IMG/VR virus record: IMGVR_UViG_3300027985_000843
Span: 1 to 64,000 of that record
DNA: 64,000 nt
Strand: one strand, 5' to 3'
Source: a virus
Part shown: positions 53,015 through 60,617 of the stretch, in pieces
Layout of the letters: every line of letters begins with the position of its first letter
Numbering within the stretch: position 1 is the first letter of the stretch
Position numbers and translations under genes: made by a program
The notes under the pieces: generated by a model
Databases searched by the model: none
The model's input: only the letters and a program-made list of their open reading frames with translations
Told to the model about the DNA's origin: nothing

Positions 53015-55188
53015 GCAAGAAAAACAAGAAGAAGCAGCCGAAGAGGGCCGGCCTCGATCCTGAGACGGAACGGCGTCTCAGCTTCCTCCGGGGCTTGCCC
53101 AACGGACTCATGGACCGCAGCACCTCCAAGGCGATCCGGCTGCGTCTGTGCGAGCTGAAGCTGGCCGGCACAACGGACACCCAAGAAGAAGCCGTCAGGT
53201 ACCTAGAGGACCATGGCGAGTTCACTCCGACCCAGATCAACATGTTCCACCGGGAGGACGTCGAAAGCCTGACCCTCCGGGACATCCGAGCCGAGGTCAG
53301 GCAGAAGATCATCGAGGGGCAGGCCATCGAGACCGTGACTCAGTGGGCCCTCAAGCAACCCCACCCCCTCATGACCAGCAAACAGCGGCAGGAGCATCAC
53401 TACCGCATCCTCAGGCTGGTCGCTCTGGAGAACACTCGCATCCAGGACTACGAGGGAGAAGTGCTGCTCGACATCCGGCGGGTTGCGTCATACGAAGACG
53501 ACGCAACCCCCGAGAAGGTCGAGCAACGTGTCGTGGATGCTCGACGCAAGCACTTCCTGGTCCTTGGAACCGTCGAAGAGGCCCCGTCCTTGAACCTGGT
53601 CCAGCGGTTTTTCAAGGAGGACGTGGGGGCTCTCGACATCGAAGAAGCTATCGAGAAGGCCATTCTCTACCTTCGCGACCAAACCAGGCAAGGCACCCCG
53701 GAGGTGGAAGCTCTCAAGGAGGCTATTGAGACCTTCGCGGATGACGTACAGGTCCGAATCTTCGACAAGGCCCTGGCAAAGCCGGACGTGTTCAAGAACT
53801 CCAAGCACACGGAGCTTCGGCAGATGCGGTTCCAGGACCCCGACGTCCAGAACCGACTCAAGGCCATCAGCTCGACCCTGCCCCTCGAAGAGCGCCTGCG
53901 CTACCTCTTGCACCTGAACATGACGGTAGATTCCTCTGTCGACGACAGCATCGACATGGACATGTTGGAGGACCGCTATCGGTCGAGGAATCGATCGGGC
54001 ACCTCTTGGGTCGTGGACTTCGCCAACATCCGTCGAAACCCCAAGGCGACCGATGAAGAGAAGACTGTCGAAATCTACATGACAGCCATGTCGATAGTCT
54101 TCTTCCTGTCGCGGCACGGGGAGAACAAGAAGGGGACCATCCACCTGTGGCGCCTTCTCCAAGAAGCTAAGATCTTTCACTTCGACCCCCAGACCTACCT
54201 CGGAATCCACAGGGAAGCTGATCGCTACACCACCGAGTCGCTGGCCGGCCTCAACTATCTGTCATCTGGTGTGGGGCACCCCACCGAGGACGAGACAAGC
54301 CACCTACTTGACACGATCTACTACGGGGCGAAGAAGGTACCCTTCCCCGAGAAGCTCCCCTTCCCCGTTGTGTTCTTCGGTTACGGAGACGGGCTAGATC
54401 TGTCCCAAGAGGCGCTTTCAATGAAGGCCCCTCCCGAACTCAAGGCCAAGGTGGTGCGAGGGAGTTTCGTCGGCCATCTGCTGTCCGACACAGGGCATGC
54501 ATTTGTGTTTCATATCGTCACTATTCACGATGAACGCGGGGCGCGGGAATCGTTCTGGGTCGAGAGCTGCCGGACGGACGACAGCCGCTTCTGGGTACCC
54601 TCTGACGTCGCACTGGAACCCTGGATCCTGACGTCCCTAGTCGACATCATCAACGATCACCGTACCTTTATGCTGGAATCCTATGTCACCGGACAGCAGC
54701 GGGCTCGGTACAAGGACGAGCGCAAGACGATGGGGCTCAAACCAAACTCCCCTGCCTACACGCCCCCGCCCTTCTATAAGCTCAAGCTGACCTCGAAGGT
54801 GATTCAGGAAAAGGTCCGCCTGGGATTCAGTCGCCCCCGCCTGCCCGTCTCCTATCGAACCGACGTGCGAGCCCACGAGCGGTGCCGGATTCGTCGGGGC
54901 ATCCTGCCAATCGATCCGGAAGTGGCCGCTGACCTCACCAAGCGGGGCTACCGCATCTTCGGGAACAACCCCCTGGACGCGGACACCCTCCGGCGTCTCT
55001 ACGAGCGTGGCGTGCCCTTCAAGCGGTCGGACGAGTGGCTCGCCATCAAGGTGTCGTGGGTCAGGGAACACTTCACGAGCAATGACCCGAACCTGCCCTA
55101 CGTCCCCGCTACTCGGGTATGTGGAAAAGTCCGGGTCAAAGCGAAGAACATCGACAGCAGTTGGCGGTTCGATCCCGCCTCAACATGA
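53011..55188 (+). CDS. large hypothetical protein (725 aa)
   Basis: From ATG 53011. Lys-rich start, helical N-terminal 290 residues (LRDIRAEVRQKIIEGQAIETV), a middle with acidic Asp/Ser stretch, a beta-rich part (~430-540: LPFPVVFFGYGDGLDLS, GHAFVFHIVTIHD), and a basic C-terminus. No family recognised. The late gene position and size suggest a virion or replication-associated protein; this is only inference. Confidence 0.75.
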   Translation: MSKKNKKKQPKRAGLDPETERRLSFLRGLPNGLMDRSTSKAIRLRLCELKLAGTTDTQEEAVRYLEDHGEFTPTQINMFHREDVESLTLRDIRAEVRQKIIEGQAIETVTQWALKQPHPLMTSKQRQEHHYRILRLVALENTRIQDYEGEVLLDIRRVASYEDDATPEKVEQRVVDARRKHFLVLGTVEEAPSLNLVQRFFKEDVGALDIEEAIEKAILYLRDQTRQGTPEVEALKEAIETFADDVQVRIFDKALAKPDVFKNSKHTELRQMRFQDPDVQNRLKAISSTLPLEERLRYLLHLNMTVDSSVDDSIDMDMLEDRYRSRNRSGTSWVVDFANIRRNPKATDEEKTVEIYMTAMSIVFFLSRHGENKKGTIHLWRLLQEAKIFHFDPQTYLGIHREADRYTTESLAGLNYLSSGVGHPTEDETSHLLDTIYYGAKKVPFPEKLPFPVVFFGYGDGLDLSQEALSMKAPPELKAKVVRGSFVGHLLSDTGHAFVFHIVTIHDERGARESFWVESCRTDDSRFWVPSDVALEPWILTSLVDIINDHRTFMLESYVTGQQRARYKDERKTMGLKPNSPAYTPPPFYKLKLTSKVIQEKVRLGFSRPRLPVSYRTDVRAHERCRIRRGILPIDPEVAADLTKRGYRIFGNNPLDADTLRRLYERGVPFKRSDEWLAIKVSWVREHFTSNDPNLPYVPATRVCGKVRVKAKNIDSSWRFDPAST

Positions 55189-55195
55189 GGACATT

Positions 55196-55603
55196 ATGAA
55201 CGAACAAGACATCCGCCGAGAAGCCGCTGAGAAGGCTCTGCCGAAGTTTGAGCGAGCCCTGGATAAGCTACGTGATGAAGAACATGTCCTGGTGGACTAT
55301 CGCCTCTTCAAGCTGATTCCCCAAGACGAAGTCATCGAATCCGTCGACAAGCAAGCCGCCGAACTGGGAAAGAGCTTCCAAGGAGCCATCTACTTCTGCA
55401 AGGAGAACTTCGACGCTCTTCGGGAAGGGCAGACCGCGCACCTGTCCTTCTATGGGTTGGGCGTACGGGACTCGGCCTCCCTCGGCCACCTTATCGTCAA
55501 GTATCTCTACGAGGAGGGTTTGAACGTCAAGTGGCCGGGAGACCCCTGCTTCACGATCAACGTGGACCCGTGCCCACAGCTCAACCAGACGGACGAGAAC
55601 TAG
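55196..55603 (+). CDS. DUF6891-like protein
   Basis: 135 aa from ATG 55196. The last 50 residues (LIVKYLYEEGLNVKWPGDPCFTINVDP) fit the DUF6891 end: helix, Gly-Leu-x-Val-x-Trp-x-Gly-Asp, strand. The middle has FYGLGVRDS. DUF6891 is of unknown function. Convergent with the next gene (4-nt overlap). Confidence 0.6.
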   Translation: MNEQDIRREAAEKALPKFERALDKLRDEEHVLVDYRLFKLIPQDEVIESVDKQAAELGKSFQGAIYFCKENFDALREGQTAHLSFYGLGVRDSASLGHLIVKYLYEEGLNVKWPGDPCFTINVDPCPQLNQTDEN

Positions 55604-56208
55604 TCTTCCTCGCCCTCGTCCATCAGCTCAAAGGCTGCGTCTTGAAGAGCTTCGTCCAGCTTCCTCGCCGCTGGGCCAGTCTTGCTCGCCACGTACTTCG
55701 ACAGGTCGCGAATGGTGAATCGAGGATCCACGAACAGCACGTCCCAGTCACCATCCCATGTGCCCACGCCCGCTCCCTGGTGTTCCATGTAGTACAGGAA
55801 GCCGGCGCCGCCGCGCAGGTCCATCATCACCTCGACCACGTGCTCTGGCTTCTTGGCACTGCGGAGAGGGCCGACGCCCATCTTGAACAGGCCGATGTTC
55901 TTCTTCACCCAGTCGAGGAGCGCCTTCTCCACGGTCTTCTCGTAGGCTTCGGCGGCGGCCTCCACCTCATGAGGGACATCGGGGCTCCGAGCATCGCCGC
56001 CAACGGACATGACCTCTGTCTCCAGCAGACCCGTGAGCGTAGCGTTGTCAGACAGCTTGGCCGTTCGATCCAACTTGCCTTCGACCATGTAGGCGAGACG
56101 GATGAGGTTGCGGGCGACAGCTTTCCGGCTCGTGGGCTGACTGCGCTGGAAGGCGAGCATGCGAGCAAGTTGGCCCTGAACCTCGTCGATAGAAGCGACT
56201 TTGTGCAT
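55600..56208 (-). CDS. hypothetical protein with ASIDEVQ N-terminal motif
   Basis: 202 aa from ATG 56208. The first 45 residues (KVASIDEVQGQLARMLAF then SRKAVARNL) match the start of the protein at 63363 (minus): ASPQELQAELRSLMAF. The rest is a helical protein with YYMEHQGAGVGTW. A common N-terminal module in two otherwise different proteins. Confidence 0.7.
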   Translation of the reverse strand: MHKVASIDEVQGQLARMLAFQRSQPTSRKAVARNLIRLAYMVEGKLDRTAKLSDNATLTGLLETEVMSVGGDARSPDVPHEVEAAAEAYEKTVEKALLDWVKKNIGLFKMGVGPLRSAKKPEHVVEVMMDLRGGAGFLYYMEHQGAGVGTWDGDWDVLFVDPRFTIRDLSKYVASKTGPAARKLDEALQDAAFELMDEGEED

Positions 56209-56280
56209 GAGGGTTCCTCTCCGACCACGAACCATAAACAGAAAGTTGGCCGTCTCGTCTCAGGAGCCTATCGTGGCGGC

Positions 56281-56481
56281 ATGATGATCCAAATCACACT
56301 GCCCGCCGACGCCACCGCGCTCGAAGTCATGTACCTCAAAAATTCCCTGCCGCTTGGTTGGCGACTCCGGTGTATCCCTGAGGTATGTGGGACCAAGGCA
56401 CCCTGGAACGAACAACCAAAGCAGCTGACTTCAGGGCTTCCTTGTGGGCCAACGCCACAGGGTGCAAACCCGTCCGGTTGA
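56281..56481 (+). CDS. possible 66-aa protein overlapping the next gene
   Basis: ATG 56281 opens a frame (MMIQITLPADATALEVMYLK) that looks protein-like for ~35 residues; the last part overlaps the leaderless gene at 56385. Its start lacks a clear promoter or ribosome site. Confidence 0.35.
   Translation: MMIQITLPADATALEVMYLKNSLPLGWRLRCIPEVCGTKAPWNEQPKQLTSGLPCGPTPQGANPSG
56369..56378 (+). promoter_or_regulatory. class I promoter
   Basis: GGTGTATCCC, 6 nt before ATG 56385; weak hexamer but exact spacing. Confidence 0.6.
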
Positions 56482-56756
56482 GGTTCCGTAGCAGTTTCCT
56501 CGCCTTTGTGCACGGCTACGGAGGCACCTTCAACCCACCAGAGGAAAACGTCATTGTCATCGACAGCCTCGACAGCCAGTCGATGAAGGTGGGCAGGAAG
56601 GCGGGCATGTCGACCTTGGAGGCGTCCAAGATGGCTTTCGCGGTGTTCGGCGACAAGCTCGGGCGCACCAAAGCGATAAACGAAGCGTTCAAGCTCATCT
56701 ACGGCACACCGCGAGAACACCCTCTGCACCTCATCGAGAACCCCCATGGCACTTGA
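56385..56756 (+). CDS. leaderless hypothetical protein
   Basis: 123 aa, helical-beta mix, with MKVGRKAGMSTLEASKMAF. Overlaps the next gene by 11 nt. Unknown. Confidence 0.65.
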   Translation: MWDQGTLERTTKAADFRASLWANATGCKPVRLRFRSSFLAFVHGYGGTFNPPEENVIVIDSLDSQSMKVGRKAGMSTLEASKMAFAVFGDKLGRTKAINEAFKLIYGTPREHPLHLIENPHGT

Positions 56757-57156
56757 AGACACTGCGAAAGAATACACCTCCGTTCAGACCGTGAAGGCCG
56801 TCCACATCGAGAAGAAGGGGACTTGCGCCATCTACGGGACCAAGATCGAGATCACTGCCGACGACATGTTCGTCTTTCAGCTGGATGGGCAGGTCTACGT
56901 CATGCCAGGGGAGCGGTTCCGGAGGCGATTCCAAAGCTCTCCCCAAGAACGACCGCAGGATTTCCGAGCCCTCCGAGACTGCGTGTCCGTCATCAAAGGG
57001 GATTCGGAGATCAACGAGTGCTACTACGAGGTCCACGTGGCAAACCGCCGGATTTGGGACAAGGGTGGCCTCCGGAGTGTCGTGCCCGACGAGGCCCAAG
57101 CAGTTGCTGAGAACATCCGCAACGACCTGGTGAGGGCTGCCATGAGGCAATCATGA
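56746..57156 (+). CDS. hypothetical protein
   Basis: 136 aa. Beta-rich N-terminal 60 residues (CAIYGTKIEITADDMFVFQL), then helical. Coupled (ATGA) to the RNase HII gene. Confidence 0.65.
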   Translation: MALEDTAKEYTSVQTVKAVHIEKKGTCAIYGTKIEITADDMFVFQLDGQVYVMPGERFRRRFQSSPQERPQDFRALRDCVSVIKGDSEINECYYEVHVANRRIWDKGGLRSVVPDEAQAVAENIRNDLVRAAMRQS

Positions 57157-57869
57157 AGCCGCAGAACATCAAGGACGCGGACAAGACCATCCAGTCCGTC
57201 AACGCGTACATCCAAGAGCACGAGATCAAGTTCGTCCTCGGCGTCGACGAGGCAGGCCGAGGAACGTGGGCCGGCCCCCTCGTGGCGGCCGCCGTCGCAG
57301 TGCAGCCGAACTGGACCCCGCCGGCCGGCCTCGGAGACTCCAAGGGACTCACCCGCGCCACCATCAGCAAGCTGTGGCAGAAATACTACCGCACCACGCG
57401 GCATGGTATTGGGGTGGTGCACGCCCCCGAAGTCGATTCCATGGGCCTCAACCCTGCCCAGGCACACGCGCAGGGACAAGCTATCCAAGAGGCTCTCAAG
57501 CACACACCCTCTTGGGTGCTGACCCGGGAGATCCTCGTGGTGGTCGACGGCAATCTACCGCCCGTTCTCGACAAGAGCCGAATTGGCAAGCTCATGCTCA
57601 TCCCCAAGGCAGACGCCCTCATCCCAGCCGTCTCTCTTGCGTCGGTCTTCGCCAAGATGACGCAGCTCAACTTCATGACGGAGTATGACGACAAATACCC
57701 GCAATACGGCTTCGGCCAGCATGCGGGCTACGGAGGCAGTCAGAAACATCGAGATGCCCTTGAGCAGTTCGGTGTATGTGACATTCATCGCCGAAGCTTT
57801 GGCCCGATCAAGAAGATCCTCGCCAAGGCTCAAAACCCCGAAAGGTCGTGGGAGCTGCTAGACGACTAA
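57153..57869 (+). CDS. rnhB: ribonuclease HII
   Basis: 238 aa. VDEAGRGTWAGPLVAAAV at residues 31-48 (catalytic Asp32-Glu33) with DSKGLT soon after; VVVDGNLP (third Asp ~131) and PKADALIPAVSLASVFAK (fourth Asp ~154) complete the site, and the C-terminal YGFGQHAGYGGSQKHRDAL and HRRSF are present. It removes RNA from RNA/DNA hybrids, e.g. primers or single ribonucleotides. A phage copy may aid its own replication. Ends TAA. Confidence 0.9.
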   Translation: MKPQNIKDADKTIQSVNAYIQEHEIKFVLGVDEAGRGTWAGPLVAAAVAVQPNWTPPAGLGDSKGLTRATISKLWQKYYRTTRHGIGVVHAPEVDSMGLNPAQAHAQGQAIQEALKHTPSWVLTREILVVVDGNLPPVLDKSRIGKLMLIPKADALIPAVSLASVFAKMTQLNFMTEYDDKYPQYGFGQHAGYGGSQKHRDALEQFGVCDIHRRSFGPIKKILAKAQNPERSWELLDD

Positions 57870-57903
57870 CCAAGCCCTTCTCGCCACGATCTAGGAGACA
57901 CAC

Positions 57904-59031
57904 ATGGTTGCTTTCGAGCTATCCCAGAGTTTCGAGATGCCGGACGTCCTGCAAGCCGGGCGCCCCGACACCCGGCCCATCAGACGGGCGATCGACTTGT
58001 TCCGCCACCACTCCTCCAAGGATGAGTGGGACAAGCTATGCCAGTACACCGTCGAGGCCCTTTCCCGGAGCACGTCCCAAAAGGACGACCGCAAAATCAT
58101 GAGCATCCAAGCGATGCTCCTCGGAGACTGGGACAACATCAAGTCCACCGAAGGGAACAAGCGGATACAGGAGGGACGGTACAAGGTCTGGGTCGTCTGG
58201 GTGCAGACCGTCGCCCCGCACTGGTACAAGAACCTGCTCCGGTGCCACCTGGAGATGTGGAGCCTCCAGGTGCCCGAAGGGCCGGACCAAAACAACATCC
58301 GCAAGCTGTATCAGACGTTCGCCGTCGACTGCGGGTCCCTGCTGTGGGGATGGGACAACCACAACAACGCGGAGAGTCGGATCGCCGAACTCCAAAACCT
58401 CATCCTCCAAATCGAAACCCCTCAGCAGAGCTGGATAATGGAAGAACGCCACGTCTTCCAGTACAACTACGAAGTTTCCTTCATTTCTCGCTTGACAGAG
58501 GTTCCCCCCACCCCTGTCAACTCCACCAATACCCCCTACGCCGCTGAGCCGCCCTCTCGGCGAGAAGCTCGCAACGCCATCGAAGAAGCTGCCTACGACT
58601 ACGTCCTGAACCTGTTCCCCAACATCGACAACGCCGACGTGACAGCGTGGCCGATCGAACCCTGTTGGGTCTTGCTCCGGGCAGACGGGCAGATCCAGCG
58701 GCTTCTCATGGTGTTTCGCTACAACCAGGCATTCTCGCGAATCCCTAGGGTCGTGACGGCCTTCGGGGGCATGAACGTCATGGGACTCGTCAACGAGGAG
58801 GAATGCGATTCTAGCCACCCTCTGTTCGCCGGAGAGCTGCAATTCGCTGGCACCCGCCGAGTCGTGCTATTCAACCTCAAGGGAGCGAATACCACACTCG
58901 TTCGTACGTGGGTGAGTCGGTCGGTCCCCGCGAAAGAAGACATCGTCAAAGAGTTCTACCTTGCCAATGGCGATGGTATGCGTAAGGTCCGGCCCGACGT
59001 GTACGCGAAGGCGAAGAGTCTCAAGAAATGA
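57904..59031 (+). CDS. hypothetical 375-aa protein
   Basis: No recognised domains. Helical N-terminal half; Trp-rich patch (SLLWGWDNHNNAES); C-terminal beta part (AFGGMNVMGLVNEEE) with Arg-rich end. ATG 57904 follows AGGAGA by 6 nt. Its stop overlaps the methylase start (ATGA), so the two are co-translated. Confidence 0.7.
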   Translation: MVAFELSQSFEMPDVLQAGRPDTRPIRRAIDLFRHHSSKDEWDKLCQYTVEALSRSTSQKDDRKIMSIQAMLLGDWDNIKSTEGNKRIQEGRYKVWVVWVQTVAPHWYKNLLRCHLEMWSLQVPEGPDQNNIRKLYQTFAVDCGSLLWGWDNHNNAESRIAELQNLILQIETPQQSWIMEERHVFQYNYEVSFISRLTEVPPTPVNSTNTPYAAEPPSRREARNAIEEAAYDYVLNLFPNIDNADVTAWPIEPCWVLLRADGQIQRLLMVFRYNQAFSRIPRVVTAFGGMNVMGLVNEEECDSSHPLFAGELQFAGTRRVVLFNLKGANTTLVRTWVSRSVPAKEDIVKEFYLANGDGMRKVRPDVYAKAKSLKK

Positions 59032-60011
59032 CCACAGCCCGTCCCTTTCTCAAGTGGGCCGGCGGCAAGCACCAGCTCTTGCCGCAACTCCTGAATATCT
59101 TCCCCAGACAATGCGGGACCTACTACGAGCCCTTTGTCGGGGGAGGGTCAGTGTTCTTCGAGGTAGCGTCCCGCAAGAGAATCAATTTCGGCCGGGCTGT
59201 CCTCAATGATGCCAACCAGGAGCTGATCGACTGCTATCAGGCGGTCAGAAGCTTCCCTCGCGATCTGATCCTCCAGCTCAAGAGGTGGGAAGTCAACAAG
59301 GAAACGTTCCATCGCGTCAGATCCATGCAACCTGAAGACCTGAGCCCAGCTCGCCGGGCCGCTCGCATGATCTATCTCAACAAGGTGTGCTTCAACGGGC
59401 TGTACCGCGTCAACAAGCAGGGGCAGTTCAACTCCCCCTTCGGTAGGTGGCCCCGGCCGCCCCGGCCCCTTGATGCCCCCAACCTACTGAGCTGCTCCGC
59501 TGTCCTCAATCGATACGCGGCCTTGTACAACCAGGACTTCGCACAGGCCGTGCTGGACGCCCAAGAGGACGACCTCGTCTACTTCGACCCGCCGTACGTC
59601 CCCCTCAACCCAACCTCGAACTTCACCAGCTACACCAAGGACGGGTTCTATCAGCAGGACCAGGAGCGCCTCGCGCTGCTCTTCCGGCAACTCGTGGCCC
59701 GAGGGGTGAAGGTGATACTCTCGAACTCCGATACGCCTCTAGTTCGAGAGCTGTACCACGGGTTCGAGATGCACGAGGTTCTGGTTCGGAGAAGCATCAA
59801 CTCCAAAGGGACGCAACGGGGAGGAGTTCCCGAGCTTATCGTTGTGGGCCGGCCCGAACTGTTGGTCGACCCCTACCCCGAATGGCTCGGCGGCCGCCCG
59901 CCCTCGCACGAACAAGTCGACTACGCCGCCTACATGGCCTCCCTCGAAGAGGCGGGCGAGCTGCGGGACGGCGACGAGTTCACCCTGAGCGACTTGGACG
60001 CACTTTTCTGA
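59028..60011 (+). CDS. Dam-type DNA adenine N6-methyltransferase (D12 class)
   Basis: 327 aa. Motif I FLKWAGGK at residues 7-14, FVGGGSVFFEV (FxGxG) at ~37, motif IV DPPYVPL near 188, and the target-recognition helix region between. The layout is that of Dam/D12 class methylases with AdoMet-binding Lys/Gly loops. Methylation of phage DNA could block restriction or guide repair. No cognate nuclease is adjacent. Confidence 0.88.
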   Translation: MTTARPFLKWAGGKHQLLPQLLNIFPRQCGTYYEPFVGGGSVFFEVASRKRINFGRAVLNDANQELIDCYQAVRSFPRDLILQLKRWEVNKETFHRVRSMQPEDLSPARRAARMIYLNKVCFNGLYRVNKQGQFNSPFGRWPRPPRPLDAPNLLSCSAVLNRYAALYNQDFAQAVLDAQEDDLVYFDPPYVPLNPTSNFTSYTKDGFYQQDQERLALLFRQLVARGVKVILSNSDTPLVRELYHGFEMHEVLVRRSINSKGTQRGGVPELIVVGRPELLVDPYPEWLGGRPPSHEQVDYAAYMASLEEAGELRDGDEFTLSDLDALF

Positions 60012-60019
60012 GAGAATCC

Positions 60020-60049
60020 CCGAACTTCTTCCGTCGGCGGTCGTAGTAC
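60020..60049 (+). promoter_or_regulatory. class II (ECF-like) promoter
   Basis: CCGAAC-N16-CGTAGTAC before ATG 60054, gap 5. Confidence 0.8.
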
Positions 60050-60053
60050 GACC

Positions 60054-60617
60054 ATGCAGACCCCTCAAGATGCTCTTCAGCACGCCTGGATCAGCACCAC
60101 GCAAATCGTGCTCATCGCCGAGAAAGGCACGCGTTCGTTCCCAGCAAAGGCGTTCGACGCCTCCGGCAACTTCCATGATGCCGAAGTGATGAAGCGAGCC
60201 ACCAAGGAAGCGCTTGAAGCCCTGGAGGGGCCCGACGAGTTGGTGGGCCGGCTCCTCGGATACGCCACCTTCGGCACCCGTGGAATGACCTCGTACATGT
60301 TCACGGTGTATACCATCGTGAACGGCAGGGTCGTGGAGACCGGCCATGCACGGTACATCGACGAGGTTGAGCAGATGGTCGAGAGCCAGCACGCCCAGCT
60401 CCAGGGCACTGAGGATGAGCTGGCCGCCCGCCTCGACACAGAGCTGGGCCGCCACGACTGGTACGCCCACATGGCTGAGGGCTCCGCTTGGGCGGGGGCC
60501 GACAGCCACCTGATAGGGGTCATCAGGCCCCTGCTCGCAGCCCTGCCCGAAGAGCGCGGCTTGGCTATCTGGCAGAAGCACGCCCCCGAAGGCTACTCAA
60601 GGAACCCCTACGCATGA
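60054..60617 (+). CDS. hypothetical 187-aa protein
   Basis: From a class II promoter. Mixed alpha/beta (HARYIDEVEQMVESQ), beta core with TRGMTSYMFTVYTIV. Coupled (ATGA) to the next gene. Unknown. Confidence 0.7.
   Translation: MQTPQDALQHAWISTTQIVLIAEKGTRSFPAKAFDASGNFHDAEVMKRATKEALEALEGPDELVGRLLGYATFGTRGMTSYMFTVYTIVNGRVVETGHARYIDEVEQMVESQHAQLQGTEDELAARLDTELGRHDWYAHMAEGSAWAGADSHLIGVIRPLLAALPEERGLAIWQKHAPEGYSRNPYA

Noticed and set aside
55160-55178. T-arm-like sequence GGCGG-TTCGATC-CCGCC
   Set aside because: No acceptor, D or anticodon arms around it; it lies in the 3' end of a protein gene.
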